Shown: positions 23,347 to 31,468 of the stretch, piece after piece
How positions within the stretch are numbered: the first letter of the stretch is position 1
Layout of the letters: each line of letters starts with the position of its first letter
Assembly: GCF_009604425.1 (NCBI RefSeq)
Contig: NZ_WEGI01000006.1
Span: 434,001 to 498,000 of the forward strand
Length of the DNA stretch: 64,000 bases
Source: Nocardia aurantia
GTDB lineage: Bacteria; Actinomycetota; Actinomycetes; Mycobacteriales; Mycobacteriaceae
Direction of reading: 5' to 3'
Notes under the pieces: model-generated
Databases searched by the model: none
The model's input: the letters and a program-made list of their open reading frames with translations, nothing else
Told to the model about the DNA's origin: nothing
Translations under genes and position numbers: made by a program

Positions 23347-24717
23347 GTGACCGTGGAGAACGGCCCCGCCGTGACCGAGCAGGCCGCACACCGACAGCCG
23401 ACGTTCCATTTCGATCGGCACACCGCGGAATATCGCGAGCAGTTCAGCGATATCACCCGCGAAATGCAGGAGAAGTGCCCCGTCGCGTGGTCGGAGACCT
23501 ACGACGGGCACTGGGTCGCGGCGGGTAACCGCGAGGTCTTCGAACTCGCCCGCTGCCCCCACGTCTCCAACGAGAACGATTTCGACGGCACCCGCCGCGG
23601 ATACAAGGGCATCTCGATTCCGACCCCGGCGCGTGCTCGTGGCGTGCGCGGCGGGATCCTGGAGATGGACGGGTCGGAGCACAAGGAGCTGCGGGGCGCG
23701 CTCAACCCGTATCTCTCACCGGCAGCGGTGAATCGGTGGATTCCGTTCGTGGACGAGGTCGTTCGCGCCGCTCTCGACGAGAAGATCGAGAGCGGCCGGA
23801 TCGACTTCGTCGACGAGCTGGCGAATATCGTTCCGGCGGTGCTCACTCTGGCGATGCTCGGCATTCCGCTGAAGAAGTGGGTCGTCTACAACGAGCCGGT
23901 GCACGCCGCCGTGTACACCCCGCCGGATTCGCCCGATATCGATCGAGTCACCGCCCTGCACACCGAGATGGGCCGGGATCTGCTCGCCAATTACTTCGAG
24001 GTGAAGCAGAATCCGCGTCCGGGCATGATCAAGGCCGTCGCCCAGTCCACCATGAACGGCGAGCCCCTCCCCGACGTGGAGGCGCTGGGCATGCTGGGCC
24101 TGATCATCGGTGGCGGTTTCGACACCACCACCGCGCTGACGGCCCACTCCCTGGAGTACCTGGGCCAGAATCCGGACAGCCGCGAATTGCTCAGCAAGGA
24201 ACGGGATCTGATTCTGGACTCGGCCACCGAGGAGTTCCTCCGCTACTACACGCCCGCCCCCGGCGACGGTCGCACCTTCGACGCCGACGTCGAGGTCGCG
24301 GGCAAGCAGTTCAAGGAGGGCGAGCGGCTGTGGCTGTCCTGGGCGATGGCGAACCGGGATCCCTCGGTCTTCGAGAATCCCGACGAGATCGATATGGAGC
24401 GGAAGGGTAACCGCCACTACAGCTTCGGTCTCGGCGTCCACCGGTGCATCGGGTCGAACATGGCCCGCATGGTGTTCAAGCGGATGCTGCTGGCCGTGCT
24501 GGACCGGATGCCCGACTACGTCTGCGACGAGGCGGCGACGGTGCACTACGACACCATCGGCGTCATCCAGGGCATGCGGCACCTGCCGGCCACGTTCACC
24601 CCGGGACCGAGAATCGGTGCCGGACTGGACGAGACGCTGGAGAAGCTCCAGCAGATCTGTGACGAGCAGCAGCTCGCCGAGCCGGTGACCGTCCGCAAGG
24701 ACCAGGCGCAGATCTGA
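23347..24717 (+). CDS. Cytochrome P450
   Basis: The 456-residue soluble bacterial P450 has an I-helix GGGFDTTTAL (replacing the usual AGxET with a GFDTT), an ExxR in EEFLRY, and the heme loop FGLGVHRCIGSNMAR with the thiolate Cys near residue 367. The N-terminus lacks a membrane anchor. It would monooxygenate a hydrophobic substrate with electrons from the ferredoxin just upstream. A C-terminal extension of about 40 residues is present. A second, dissimilar P450-ferredoxin pair lies at 55626-57127. Confidence 0.92.
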   Translation: MTVENGPAVTEQAAHRQPTFHFDRHTAEYREQFSDITREMQEKCPVAWSETYDGHWVAAGNREVFELARCPHVSNENDFDGTRRGYKGISIPTPARARGVRGGILEMDGSEHKELRGALNPYLSPAAVNRWIPFVDEVVRAALDEKIESGRIDFVDELANIVPAVLTLAMLGIPLKKWVVYNEPVHAAVYTPPDSPDIDRVTALHTEMGRDLLANYFEVKQNPRPGMIKAVAQSTMNGEPLPDVEALGMLGLIIGGGFDTTTALTAHSLEYLGQNPDSRELLSKERDLILDSATEEFLRYYTPAPGDGRTFDADVEVAGKQFKEGERLWLSWAMANRDPSVFENPDEIDMERKGNRHYSFGLGVHRCIGSNMARMVFKRMLLAVLDRMPDYVCDEAATVHYDTIGVIQGMRHLPATFTPGPRIGAGLDETLEKLQQICDEQQLAEPVTVRKDQAQI

Positions 24718-24729
24718 TCTGCCCCGTTC

Positions 24730-24771
24730 GCCCCGTCGCCGCCGCGGTTCGTGCCGCGGCGGCGACGGGGC
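24730..24771 (+). terminator. 18-bp perfect GC-rich hairpin inside the operon
   Basis: GCCCCGTCGCCGCCGCGG (24730-24747) and its exact complement (24754-24771) surround the loop TTCGTG. It begins 12 bases after the P450 stop. There is no U-tract. It could partly terminate, or protect the 3' end of the P450 message, before the DUF35-thiolase gene. Confidence 0.6.
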
Positions 24772-24803
24772 GATCCACGCACACGAACGAGTGAGGAGAC
24801 GAC

Positions 24804-26471
24804 ATGGCCGACGCATCGGGGCGTCCCCTGCCGCAGCTGACCCTGTTGAACGAGTTCTTCTGGACCTCGGGCGAAGACGGGCAACTGCGTATCCAGGAGT
24901 GCCGTTCCTGCGAGTCCCTGATCCATCCGCCGCAGCCGGTCTGCCGGTACTGCCACGGACACGACATGGGCGTGCGCGTCGTCTCCGGCACCGGCACCCT
25001 CGCCGGATTCACGATCAACCACCGGTTCCCGCTGCCGGGTGTCCCGACCCCGTTCGTCATCGCGCAGGTCGCGCTCACCGACGATCCGCGGATCCGGTTG
25101 ACCACCAACATCATCGACGCCGACCCGGAGCAGTTGGAGCTCGGGCAGCGCGTCGAGGTCGTCTTCGAGCAGCACGAGGACGTGTGGCTGCCGATGTTCC
25201 TGCTCGCCGCCGAGCAACCGGCGCAACCGGATCCGTTGCCGCGCGACGAGATCGAACCGCAGGATTTCGGCAAGCACATCCGGCCGATGCTGTCGCAGGA
25301 CAAATTCGAGGACAAGGTCGCGCTCACCGGGATCGGCATGTCGCAGATCGGCCGCCGGCTGATGCGCCCGGCCCTGGCGCTGACCGTCGAGGCCTGCGAG
25401 CGCGCGGTCGCCGACGCGGGCCTGACGATGGCCGACATCGACGGCCTGGCAACGTATCCTGGCGGCGGTGAGATGGGCGGCTTCAACGAGGGCGGCGTCA
25501 CCGCGCTCGAGGCCGCGCTCGGCCTGCGGCCCACCTGGCACAACGGCGGCATGGAGAGCTTCGGCCCCAGCGGCTCGGTGACCGCGGCCATGATGGCCGT
25601 CGCCACCGGAATGGCCCGGCACGTGCTGTGTTTCCGCACGCTGTGGGAGGCCACCTTCACGGACCTGATGCGGCAGGGCAAGATCCGGGCCGGCCGCGGT
25701 GGCCGCACCGGCAGCTACCTGTACCCGTTCGGCGCCTCGTCCGCCGCGCACACGCTGGCGCAGAACGCGCAGCGGCACTTCCACCGGTACGGCACCACCA
25801 AGGAGACCCTCGGCTGGATCGCGCTGAACCAGCGCGCCAACGCCGAGCTGAATCCGACTGCGATCTACCGGGATCCGATGACGATGGACGACTACCTGTC
25901 CGCGCGCCCGGTCACCACCCCGTTCGGTCTCTACGACTGCGACGTGCCGTGCGACGGCGCGGTCGCGGTGATCGTCTCCGCGATCGACACCGTCGCCGAC
26001 CTGCCGGTGAAGCCGGTGCTGGTGGAGGCGGTCGGCACCCAGATCGTGGAACGCATCGACTGGGACCAGTCGACACTGACCCACGAACCCCAGGTGCTGG
26101 GCCCCGCCGCGCACCTGTGGACGCGAACCACGTTGCGCCCCGACGACGTCGACGTCGCGCAGCTCTACGACGGGTTCACCATGAACGCCCTGTCCTGGCT
26201 GGAAGCATTGGGCTTCTGCGGGATCGGCGAGGCGAAGGACTTCCTCGAGGGCGGCAAGAACATCGCCCGCGACGGGAAGATCCCGTTGAACACCCACGGC
26301 GGGCAGCTGTCCCACGGCCGCACCCACGGTATGGGCCTGCTGCACGAGGCGATCACCCAGCTGCGCGGCGACGCCGGCGAGCGTCAGGTCACCGACGCCC
26401 GCGTGGCCGTGGTGTCCAGCGGCGGACTCACCCCCGGCGGGGTGCTGCTGCTGCGAGCGGCGGATTCGTGA
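24804..26471 (+). CDS. DUF35 zinc-ribbon protein fused to an Ltp2-like thiolase-fold protein
   Basis: The first 150 residues form a DUF35 domain with a complete zinc ribbon (Cys33, Cys36, Cys47, Cys50) and OB fold. From about 170 a thiolase-fold domain follows. At the thiolase nucleophile position (about 247-266, GGMESFGPSGSV) there is no cysteine, and the second motif is QLYDGFTMNALSW near 454 rather than the usual HDAF. This matches Ltp2-type retro-aldolases, which cleave beta-hydroxyacyl-CoA side chains with a Tyr and need a DUF35 partner. Here both partners are one chain. ATG 24804 follows GTGAGGAGACGAC. I infer a retro-aldol step rather than thiolysis. Confidence 0.8.
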   Translation: MADASGRPLPQLTLLNEFFWTSGEDGQLRIQECRSCESLIHPPQPVCRYCHGHDMGVRVVSGTGTLAGFTINHRFPLPGVPTPFVIAQVALTDDPRIRLTTNIIDADPEQLELGQRVEVVFEQHEDVWLPMFLLAAEQPAQPDPLPRDEIEPQDFGKHIRPMLSQDKFEDKVALTGIGMSQIGRRLMRPALALTVEACERAVADAGLTMADIDGLATYPGGGEMGGFNEGGVTALEAALGLRPTWHNGGMESFGPSGSVTAAMMAVATGMARHVLCFRTLWEATFTDLMRQGKIRAGRGGRTGSYLYPFGASSAAHTLAQNAQRHFHRYGTTKETLGWIALNQRANAELNPTAIYRDPMTMDDYLSARPVTTPFGLYDCDVPCDGAVAVIVSAIDTVADLPVKPVLVEAVGTQIVERIDWDQSTLTHEPQVLGPAAHLWTRTTLRPDDVDVAQLYDGFTMNALSWLEALGFCGIGEAKDFLEGGKNIARDGKIPLNTHGGQLSHGRTHGMGLLHEAITQLRGDAGERQVTDARVAVVSSGGLTPGGVLLLRAADS

Positions 26472-26568
26472 CCCGCACCGCCCTTCTCATTCCCGCGCAG
26501 AGCGCCGACGTCGCCGTGTACTGCCGTGGCCGCCGCACCCTCCACCGGGTGCCGACTCGGAGGACCCC

Positions 26569-27525
26569 GTGACGATCATCGAGACCGAGTTACCGGTGCT
26601 GGGCAACGACGAGCCGATCCCCGTGGTGGTCGACGTCGACGGCATCCCGATCTCGGGCCGGTTCGCCCCCGCGCCGCAGCCGCGCGCGGTGATCGTCGCG
26701 TTGCACGGCGGCGCAACGACTTCCGCGTACTACGACTGTCCCGGTCATCCGGAGTTGTCGCTGCTGCGCACCGGGCGCGCCGCCGGGTTCACCGTGATCG
26801 CGCTCGACCGGCCCGGTTACGGCAGCTCGCTGCCGTTCGGGGACCAGCTGGCCGACGGACAGCTGCGCGTCGACCTGATGTACGGCGCGGTCGACCGGAT
26901 ACTCGGCGAATTACCGCGCGGCGCGGGACTTTTCGTGCTGGCCCATTCGGCCGGCTGCGAACTCGCGGTGCGGATGGCCGCCGACGCGGAACGCGGCGCG
27001 GACCTGCTGGGCCTGGAACTGTCCGGCTCCGGCCGCGAACGCCAGCCGTACGCCGACGAGATCCTCTCCGTGCGACCACGTCCCGACAACGTGAAGGTCG
27101 GCAAGCTGCTGTGGCAGCCCGGCTGGCTGTACCCGCCGGAGCACGTGGGTGGCCGGCTCATCGGCGCGAACGGGCCGCGGTACGAGGGCACGCTCGTGAA
27201 CGAGTGGGCCGGCGAGATCTTCCCGGTGCTGGGGCCGCGCGTCCGGGTTCCGGTGCGGTTCACCGTCGCCGACCACGAGCAGGTGTGGCGCAACGATCCC
27301 GAGGGCATGCCGGCGGTGGCCGAGCTGTTCCCGGCCGTACCCCGCCTGGTGTTCGCCACCCAGTACCACGCGGGCCACAACATCAGCGTCGGCCGCACGG
27401 CGGGCGCCTACCACCTGCAGGCGCTGGCCTTCGCCGAGGAATGTGTGGTAGCCCGGGAGTCCGGGGAAAACGCCGGTCCGGCAGTACCGTTCAACGGCGC
27501 CACGGCGCCGGGACAGAGGAGTTGA
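26569..27525 (+). CDS. Alpha/beta hydrolase
   Basis: The 318-residue protein has the alpha/beta hydrolase fold: oxyanion motif LHGGATTSAYYD, DRPGYGSS, nucleophile elbow LAHSAGCE, an acidic residue in TVADHEQVW and a late His in YHAGHNIS. It could hydrolyse an ester, lactone or C-C bond in the pathway. The gene lies 97 bases after the fusion gene and 4 bases before DoxX, in the same operon. The specific substrate cannot be read from the sequence. Confidence 0.82.
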   Translation: MTIIETELPVLGNDEPIPVVVDVDGIPISGRFAPAPQPRAVIVALHGGATTSAYYDCPGHPELSLLRTGRAAGFTVIALDRPGYGSSLPFGDQLADGQLRVDLMYGAVDRILGELPRGAGLFVLAHSAGCELAVRMAADAERGADLLGLELSGSGRERQPYADEILSVRPRPDNVKVGKLLWQPGWLYPPEHVGGRLIGANGPRYEGTLVNEWAGEIFPVLGPRVRVPVRFTVADHEQVWRNDPEGMPAVAELFPAVPRLVFATQYHAGHNISVGRTAGAYHLQALAFAEECVVARESGENAGPAVPFNGATAPGQRS

Positions 27526-27529
27526 GGCG

Positions 27530-28051
27530 ATGCACGTCGCGGATGTCGCGCTATTTCTGATCCGCGTGGTCGTGGGAATCACCATGATCGCGCACGGGGT
27601 CAACCACTGGATCGGCAGCGGCAAGATCGCCGGCACCGCACGGTGGTTCGGCGGCCTCGGCCTGAAACAGCCCGTGCTGCAAGCCTGGCTGAGCGTGCTG
27701 ACCGAGGTCGGCGCAGGTGTGCTGCTGATCTTCGGGTTGCTGACGTCGTTCGCGGCCGCGGCGGTCGTGTCGGTGATGCTCGTCGCCGGCCTGCTCGCCC
27801 ACCGGCCCAACGGTTTCTTCGTGTTCAAGGAGGGCTACGAGTACGTCCTCGTGCTCGCCGTGGTGTCGGTGGCCATCGGCATCCTCGGGCCGGGCTGGCT
27901 GTCGCTGGACCACGCCGCCGATATCGAGATCACCGGCTGGGCCGGCGGCGGCATCGCCCTGCTGCTCGGCATCGCCGGCACCGCCGGACTGCTGGCCACC
28001 TTCTACCGCCCGCAGCCCAAGCCCGCGGCGAACGAGCCCGCGGCCCAGTAG
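27530..28051 (+). CDS. DoxX family membrane protein
   Basis: The 173-residue protein has four hydrophobic segments (about 5-25, 50-75, 78-100 and 125-145) and the family opening LFLIRVVVGITMIAHGVNHW, typical of DoxX/DoxD-like proteins. An AGAGGAG site precedes ATG 27530. DoxX-type proteins are linked to thiosulfate oxidation or redox stress, but most actinobacterial members are uncharacterised. The role within this catabolic operon is unknown. Confidence 0.82.
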   Translation: MHVADVALFLIRVVVGITMIAHGVNHWIGSGKIAGTARWFGGLGLKQPVLQAWLSVLTEVGAGVLLIFGLLTSFAAAAVVSVMLVAGLLAHRPNGFFVFKEGYEYVLVLAVVSVAIGILGPGWLSLDHAADIEITGWAGGGIALLLGIAGTAGLLATFYRPQPKPAANEPAAQ

Positions 28052-28106
28052 TTCCGGGTGAACGCGGTCGCGGCACCCATTGTTCGGATTGTCAGGAGGA
28101 CAGCTG

Positions 28107-28925
28107 ATGCGGGTCGGATTCATCGGCCTCGGCAGCCAGGGCGGGCCCATGGCGCGCCGGATCGTCGAAGAAGGTTACGAGACCACCCTGTGGGCGCGCC
28201 GCCCGGAATCGCTTGCACCGTATGCCGATACGGCGGCGAAGACGGCGGCCACCCCGGCGGAACTGGCGGCCGCCAGCGATCTGGTGTGCCTGTGCGTGGT
28301 CGCCGACAGCGACGTCCGCGCGGTGCTGGAGGGTGAGAACGGCGTGCTGGCGGGCCTGAAGCCCGGTGGTATCGTCGCCGTGCACTCCACCGTGCACCCC
28401 GACACCTGTCGAGAGCTGGCGGAAAAGACGGCCGCACAAGGCGTTTCGCTCATCGACGCTCCCGTCAGCGGCGGCGGCATCGGCGCGGCCGAACGCCGTC
28501 TGCTGGTGATGGTCGGCGGTCCCGACGACGTGGTGGCGCGGGTCCGCCCGGTCTTCGAGACCTACGCCAACCCGATGGTCCATCTCGGTGGCGTCGGTTC
28601 CGGCGCGGTCGCGAAGCTGCTGAACAACCTGCTCTTCACCGCGAACCTCGCCACCTCCGCCACCACCCTCGCACTCGGCGAGGCCCTCGGCGTCGACCCG
28701 GCCAACCTCGGCAAGGTCATCTCGCACGGCACCGCGAACAGCTTCGCCCTCGGCCGCATCGTCGACGCCGGCGGCACCCTGGACCGCCTGGCCCAGCACG
28801 CCGGCGGCCTGCTCCGCAAGGACGTCGGCCTGATCGCCGAACTGGCCGAGAGCGCCGGCGCCACGCCGGGTGTCGTCCTCGACGCCGCGGACGCCACCCT
28901 GAACCTGATGAACCACCCGCGCTGA
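28107..28925 (+). CDS. HIBADH-like NAD(P)-dependent dehydrogenase 1
   Basis: From ATG 28107 (AGGAGG seven bases upstream) the 272-residue protein shows the 3-hydroxyisobutyrate dehydrogenase pattern: GFIGLGSQGGPMARR Rossmann loop, the substrate motif DAPVSGGGIGAA and the catalytic Lys in GAVAKLLNNLLF. It oxidises beta-hydroxy acids to semialdehydes or oxo acids, or reduces semialdehydes. A paralog lies 230 bases downstream at 29156. Confidence 0.9.
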   Translation: MRVGFIGLGSQGGPMARRIVEEGYETTLWARRPESLAPYADTAAKTAATPAELAAASDLVCLCVVADSDVRAVLEGENGVLAGLKPGGIVAVHSTVHPDTCRELAEKTAAQGVSLIDAPVSGGGIGAAERRLLVMVGGPDDVVARVRPVFETYANPMVHLGGVGSGAVAKLLNNLLFTANLATSATTLALGEALGVDPANLGKVISHGTANSFALGRIVDAGGTLDRLAQHAGGLLRKDVGLIAELAESAGATPGVVLDAADATLNLMNHPR

Positions 28926-29155
28926 ACCGTGCCCACTCCGCCGCCCACCGGATCGCGGCCGGACGCCCACCGGCCTCCGACCGCGATGCCACCGGTTCCG
29001 GCGCGGCACCGATACGACACGCTCCGGCCGGCCGGTTCCGGAACGACTGCGGCCCACCGATTTCCGACCGGCCCGGGCGGGCCGCCCACGGGATCGCCGA
29101 TACTTCCCCCGCGCATCGGCGGAGGACCCGACCGCTCGACGAGGAGACGATCAGC

Positions 29156-29947
29156 ATGCGACTGGGATTCGTAGGCGCCGGCCGCATGGGCCGGCCGATG
29201 GTGGACCGGCTGGTGCAGGCCGGACACGAGGTCCGGGTGCTGGGCCGCTCGCCCGAGAGTCGTTCCGCCCTGGCCGATTCCGGTGCCGCGGCCCAGGCCG
29301 ATCTCGCTGCCGTCGCCGACGGCGCGGACGTCGTACTGGTCTGCGTCTTCACCGACGACCAGGTCCGGCAGGTGTGCGTCGATGACGGTCTGCTGGCCGC
29401 CATGCGCCCCGGCACCACCCTGGTGGTACACACCACCTGCAACCCCCGCACGGTCGAGGGTCTCGCCGAACACGCCGCCCCGCACGGTGTTTCGGTGGTC
29501 GACGCCGCGATCAGCGGCGGCCCGCACGACATCGCCGCCGGCCGCCTCACCATCCTGGTCGGCGGCGACGACGCTGCCTTCGAGGCGGCCCGCCCCGCCC
29601 TGTCCGCCTACGGCGACCCGGTCCTGCACGTGGGCCCGCTCGGCCACGGCCAGCGCGTGAAACTGGTCAACAACGCCGTCTTCACCGCGAACATCGGATT
29701 GCTCGCCGCCGCCGTCGACCTCGGCAAACAACTCGGCATCGACGAATCCACCCTGCTGTCGGCTCTCCCGCACGGCAGCGCCGCCAGCCGCGCCCTCCAG
29801 GGTGTCGCCGGAAGGGGTTCGGTCGCAGCCTTCTTCGACTCCGTCGGCGAATTCGTCCGCAAGGACATCGCGGTGGTCCGCAGCGTCACCGCCGACCTGG
29901 GCACCGACCTCGGCGTGCTCGACGCCGTCATCCCCGCCGGCTCCTGA
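29156..29947 (+). CDS. HIBADH-like NAD(P)-dependent dehydrogenase 2
   Basis: The 263-residue protein repeats the features of its neighbour: GFVGAGRMGRPMVDR, DAAISGGPHDIAAG and the catalytic Lys in QRVKLVNNAVF. Identity between the two is moderate across the length, so they arose by duplication but may use different beta-hydroxy acids. GAGGAGA lies before ATG 29156. The 230-base gap between the paralogs contains no recognisable gene. Confidence 0.9.
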   Translation: MRLGFVGAGRMGRPMVDRLVQAGHEVRVLGRSPESRSALADSGAAAQADLAAVADGADVVLVCVFTDDQVRQVCVDDGLLAAMRPGTTLVVHTTCNPRTVEGLAEHAAPHGVSVVDAAISGGPHDIAAGRLTILVGGDDAAFEAARPALSAYGDPVLHVGPLGHGQRVKLVNNAVFTANIGLLAAAVDLGKQLGIDESTLLSALPHGSAASRALQGVAGRGSVAAFFDSVGEFVRKDIAVVRSVTADLGTDLGVLDAVIPAGS

Positions 29948-29984
29948 CCGCCGCACCGGCTGTGCCGGGCCCCAGGATTGCGAG

Positions 29985-30003
29985 GTAGCACCTGTGCTAC
30001 AGT
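29985..30003 (+). promoter_or_regulatory. Operator and -10 box of the toxin-antitoxin pair
   Basis: GTAGCAC-CT-GTGCTAC (29985-30000) is a perfect seven-base dyad. A -10-like TACAGT overlaps its right arm (29998-30003) and ends six bases before ATG 30010. The antitoxin message may therefore be leaderless, and antitoxin binding to the dyad would block transcription. Confidence 0.5.
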
Positions 30004-30009
30004 ACGAGT

Positions 30010-30270
30010 ATGGACACCATCGGCCTCCGGGAACTGCGCCAAAACGCCTCCGAACTGGTCCGGCGAGTCGAGTCCGGCGAAGAATTGACGATCACCGTGG
30101 CAGGACGCCCCAGCGCTCGGCTCGTACCCCTCGCGCCGGCGACCGCGGCACCGAGAACGTGGCGAACCTACGAGCAAATCGCGAACCTGTGGTCCGGCAG
30201 CGATGATGCCGAATGGGAGGCCGACCGCGACCGTATCGATCAGGCGGTACGCGATCCATGGGCGAGGTAA
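30010..30270 (+). CDS. Phd/YefM family antitoxin
   Basis: The 86-residue protein has the Phd/YefM DNA-binding fold: IGLRELRQNASELVRRVESGEELTITVAGRPSARLVP at residues 4-40, then an extended, acidic C-terminal half (WSGSDDAEWEADRDRID) that would wrap the toxin. It overlaps the VapC-type toxin gene by 13 bases. It should neutralise the toxin and repress the operon through the dyad just upstream. Confidence 0.9.
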   Translation: MDTIGLRELRQNASELVRRVESGEELTITVAGRPSARLVPLAPATAAPRTWRTYEQIANLWSGSDDAEWEADRDRIDQAVRDPWAR

Positions 30271-30659
30271 CCACCGAATCGAGGGCAATCCTCGACACCA
30301 GTGTGGTGATCGCCGACAACGTCATTCCACTGCCCGGCATTCTGACCATCAGTTCGGTCACCCTCGCAGAGCTGCATTTCGGCGTCCTGGTAGCTCGCAG
30401 CGACATCACCCGCGCGGAGAGACTACGCCGATTGTTGATATTGCAACGCCAATTCGACGCCCTCCCGGTCGATGAAGCGGTGGCCGCAAGCTACGGGCAG
30501 ATCGCGGCAGCGGTGGTCACCATCGGGCGGCAACCCCGCGCCCGGACAATGGACCTCATCATCGCCGCTACTGCCCACGCACACTCAGCGGCACTGTATA
30601 CCCGCAACCCGAAAGACTTCGTGGGCCTGGAAGACCTCGTCGAGGTACACGCCGTATAA
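30258..30659 (+). CDS. VapC-type PIN-domain toxin
   Basis: The 133-residue PIN domain shows the acidic residues expected of a Mg2+-dependent ribonuclease: Asp in ILDTSVVIAD, Glu in LAELHFG, Asp in RTMDLIIAATA, and the YTRNPKDF motif. VapC toxins cleave tRNA or rRNA and stop growth when the antitoxin is lost. Start ATG 30258 lies inside the antitoxin gene. A Phd-type antitoxin paired with a PIN toxin is a common mixed arrangement in actinobacteria. Confidence 0.9.
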   Translation: MGEVTTESRAILDTSVVIADNVIPLPGILTISSVTLAELHFGVLVARSDITRAERLRRLLILQRQFDALPVDEAVAASYGQIAAAVVTIGRQPRARTMDLIIAATAHAHSAALYTRNPKDFVGLEDLVEVHAV

Positions 30660-30875
30660 ATCTCGACCGGCAGTATGTGCGCTCCGCAACCCGCCGCCCT
30701 TCGTATCCTCCGCCGGCGCGGCATCGGCCGGGCAAGTGGTCGGACCGCCCGGCGGCTGCTGCCCCGCCCGAAGTGTGGGCGTCACAGCCGCCGGATATCC
30801 ATCTCGGTCAGCTCCGGCATCACCCGTGAGACGGTCGTGAAGTCGTTGCCGGCATGGAAGACGGTGTCAAGTACT

Positions 30876-31102
30876 TCACGCCTGGCCTCGCTGAGCGGTT
30901 TTCCGCGCCTCATACGCCGCGATGGCCTCATCGAACTCGCCCGCTTCGGCCATGTTCACCAAACGCTCGAGGGCCTCGGCGCGTTTCAGCCGCTGCACCG
31001 CTTCACGCAACGCGGTGTTCACGGTGTCCTTCTTGGTCTTGGTTCCGAACAGTCGCATGGCATCGGCCGGCAATGCCGGATCCACTCGATATTGGTCGCC
31101 AT
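30876..31102 (-). pseudogene. Frameshifted VapB-type antitoxin without a toxin
   Basis: A strong AAGGAGG precedes ATG 31102, whose first codons read MATNIE, a typical opening of DUF2191/VapB-like antitoxins. The rest of the antitoxin (DPALPADAMRLFGTKTKKDTVNTALREAV..., ending at 30876) is in another frame, beginning GTG 31085, 17 bases after the ATG. One base appears to be missing near codon 6. Translation from ATG would leave the family fold. The GTG-initiated form would lack the first strand and has no own ribosome site. No toxin gene follows, so it is a decaying solitary antitoxin, unless the GTG is used. Confidence 0.6.
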
Positions 31103-31468
31103 CGCACCTCCTTGCACGATATGAGCGTCACATTTGTGCGCAGTGTGCATCCGATCCCGGAGCCGAGCAACTGTACAGGCCGGCATCGTTCGCTCCGTAT
31201 TGGGGCGCTCCGGCACCGACCTCGCAGACTTCCGCCGCAATTGCCCGAACGCCGTCCTGCGCATCTGCGGCAACGCGGCCGTCCGCACTGACCGCCACGC
31301 CGACCGCGCCGAAGCCGGGAACACCGCGCCGGGCATGAGAGGCTTGGCTCGTCTCAGCGGTCCCGTCTCGCCGGCGAGCCCGGGTGAACAGGTCGAGTAC
31401 CGAATGTCCACAGGCGGAGCCGTGTTCGCCGATCGTGCGAGCACACGCAGCACAGGGGTGATCGAGAC
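31103..31468. other. Intergenic region before the lipase gene
   Basis: About 365 bases. The left end supplies the promoter of the antitoxin remnant. The rest has no domain-bearing frame and no clear RNA or repeat. Confidence 0.4.

Noticed and set aside
24804..26471. Calling this protein a plain acetyl-CoA acetyltransferase
   Set aside because: The nucleophilic cysteine is absent at the expected place and the YDGFT motif fits Ltp2-type aldolases better.
30661..30875. Possible toxin gene after the VapB-type remnant
   Set aside because: A short frame ending SRVMPELTEMDIRRL overlaps the antitoxin end, but it has no PIN motifs and no ribosome site, so I did not call a gene.
31134..31440. Plus-strand Cys-containing frame before the lipase
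   Set aside because: No start with a ribosome site, no domain, and it runs into the lipase signal peptide in another frame.
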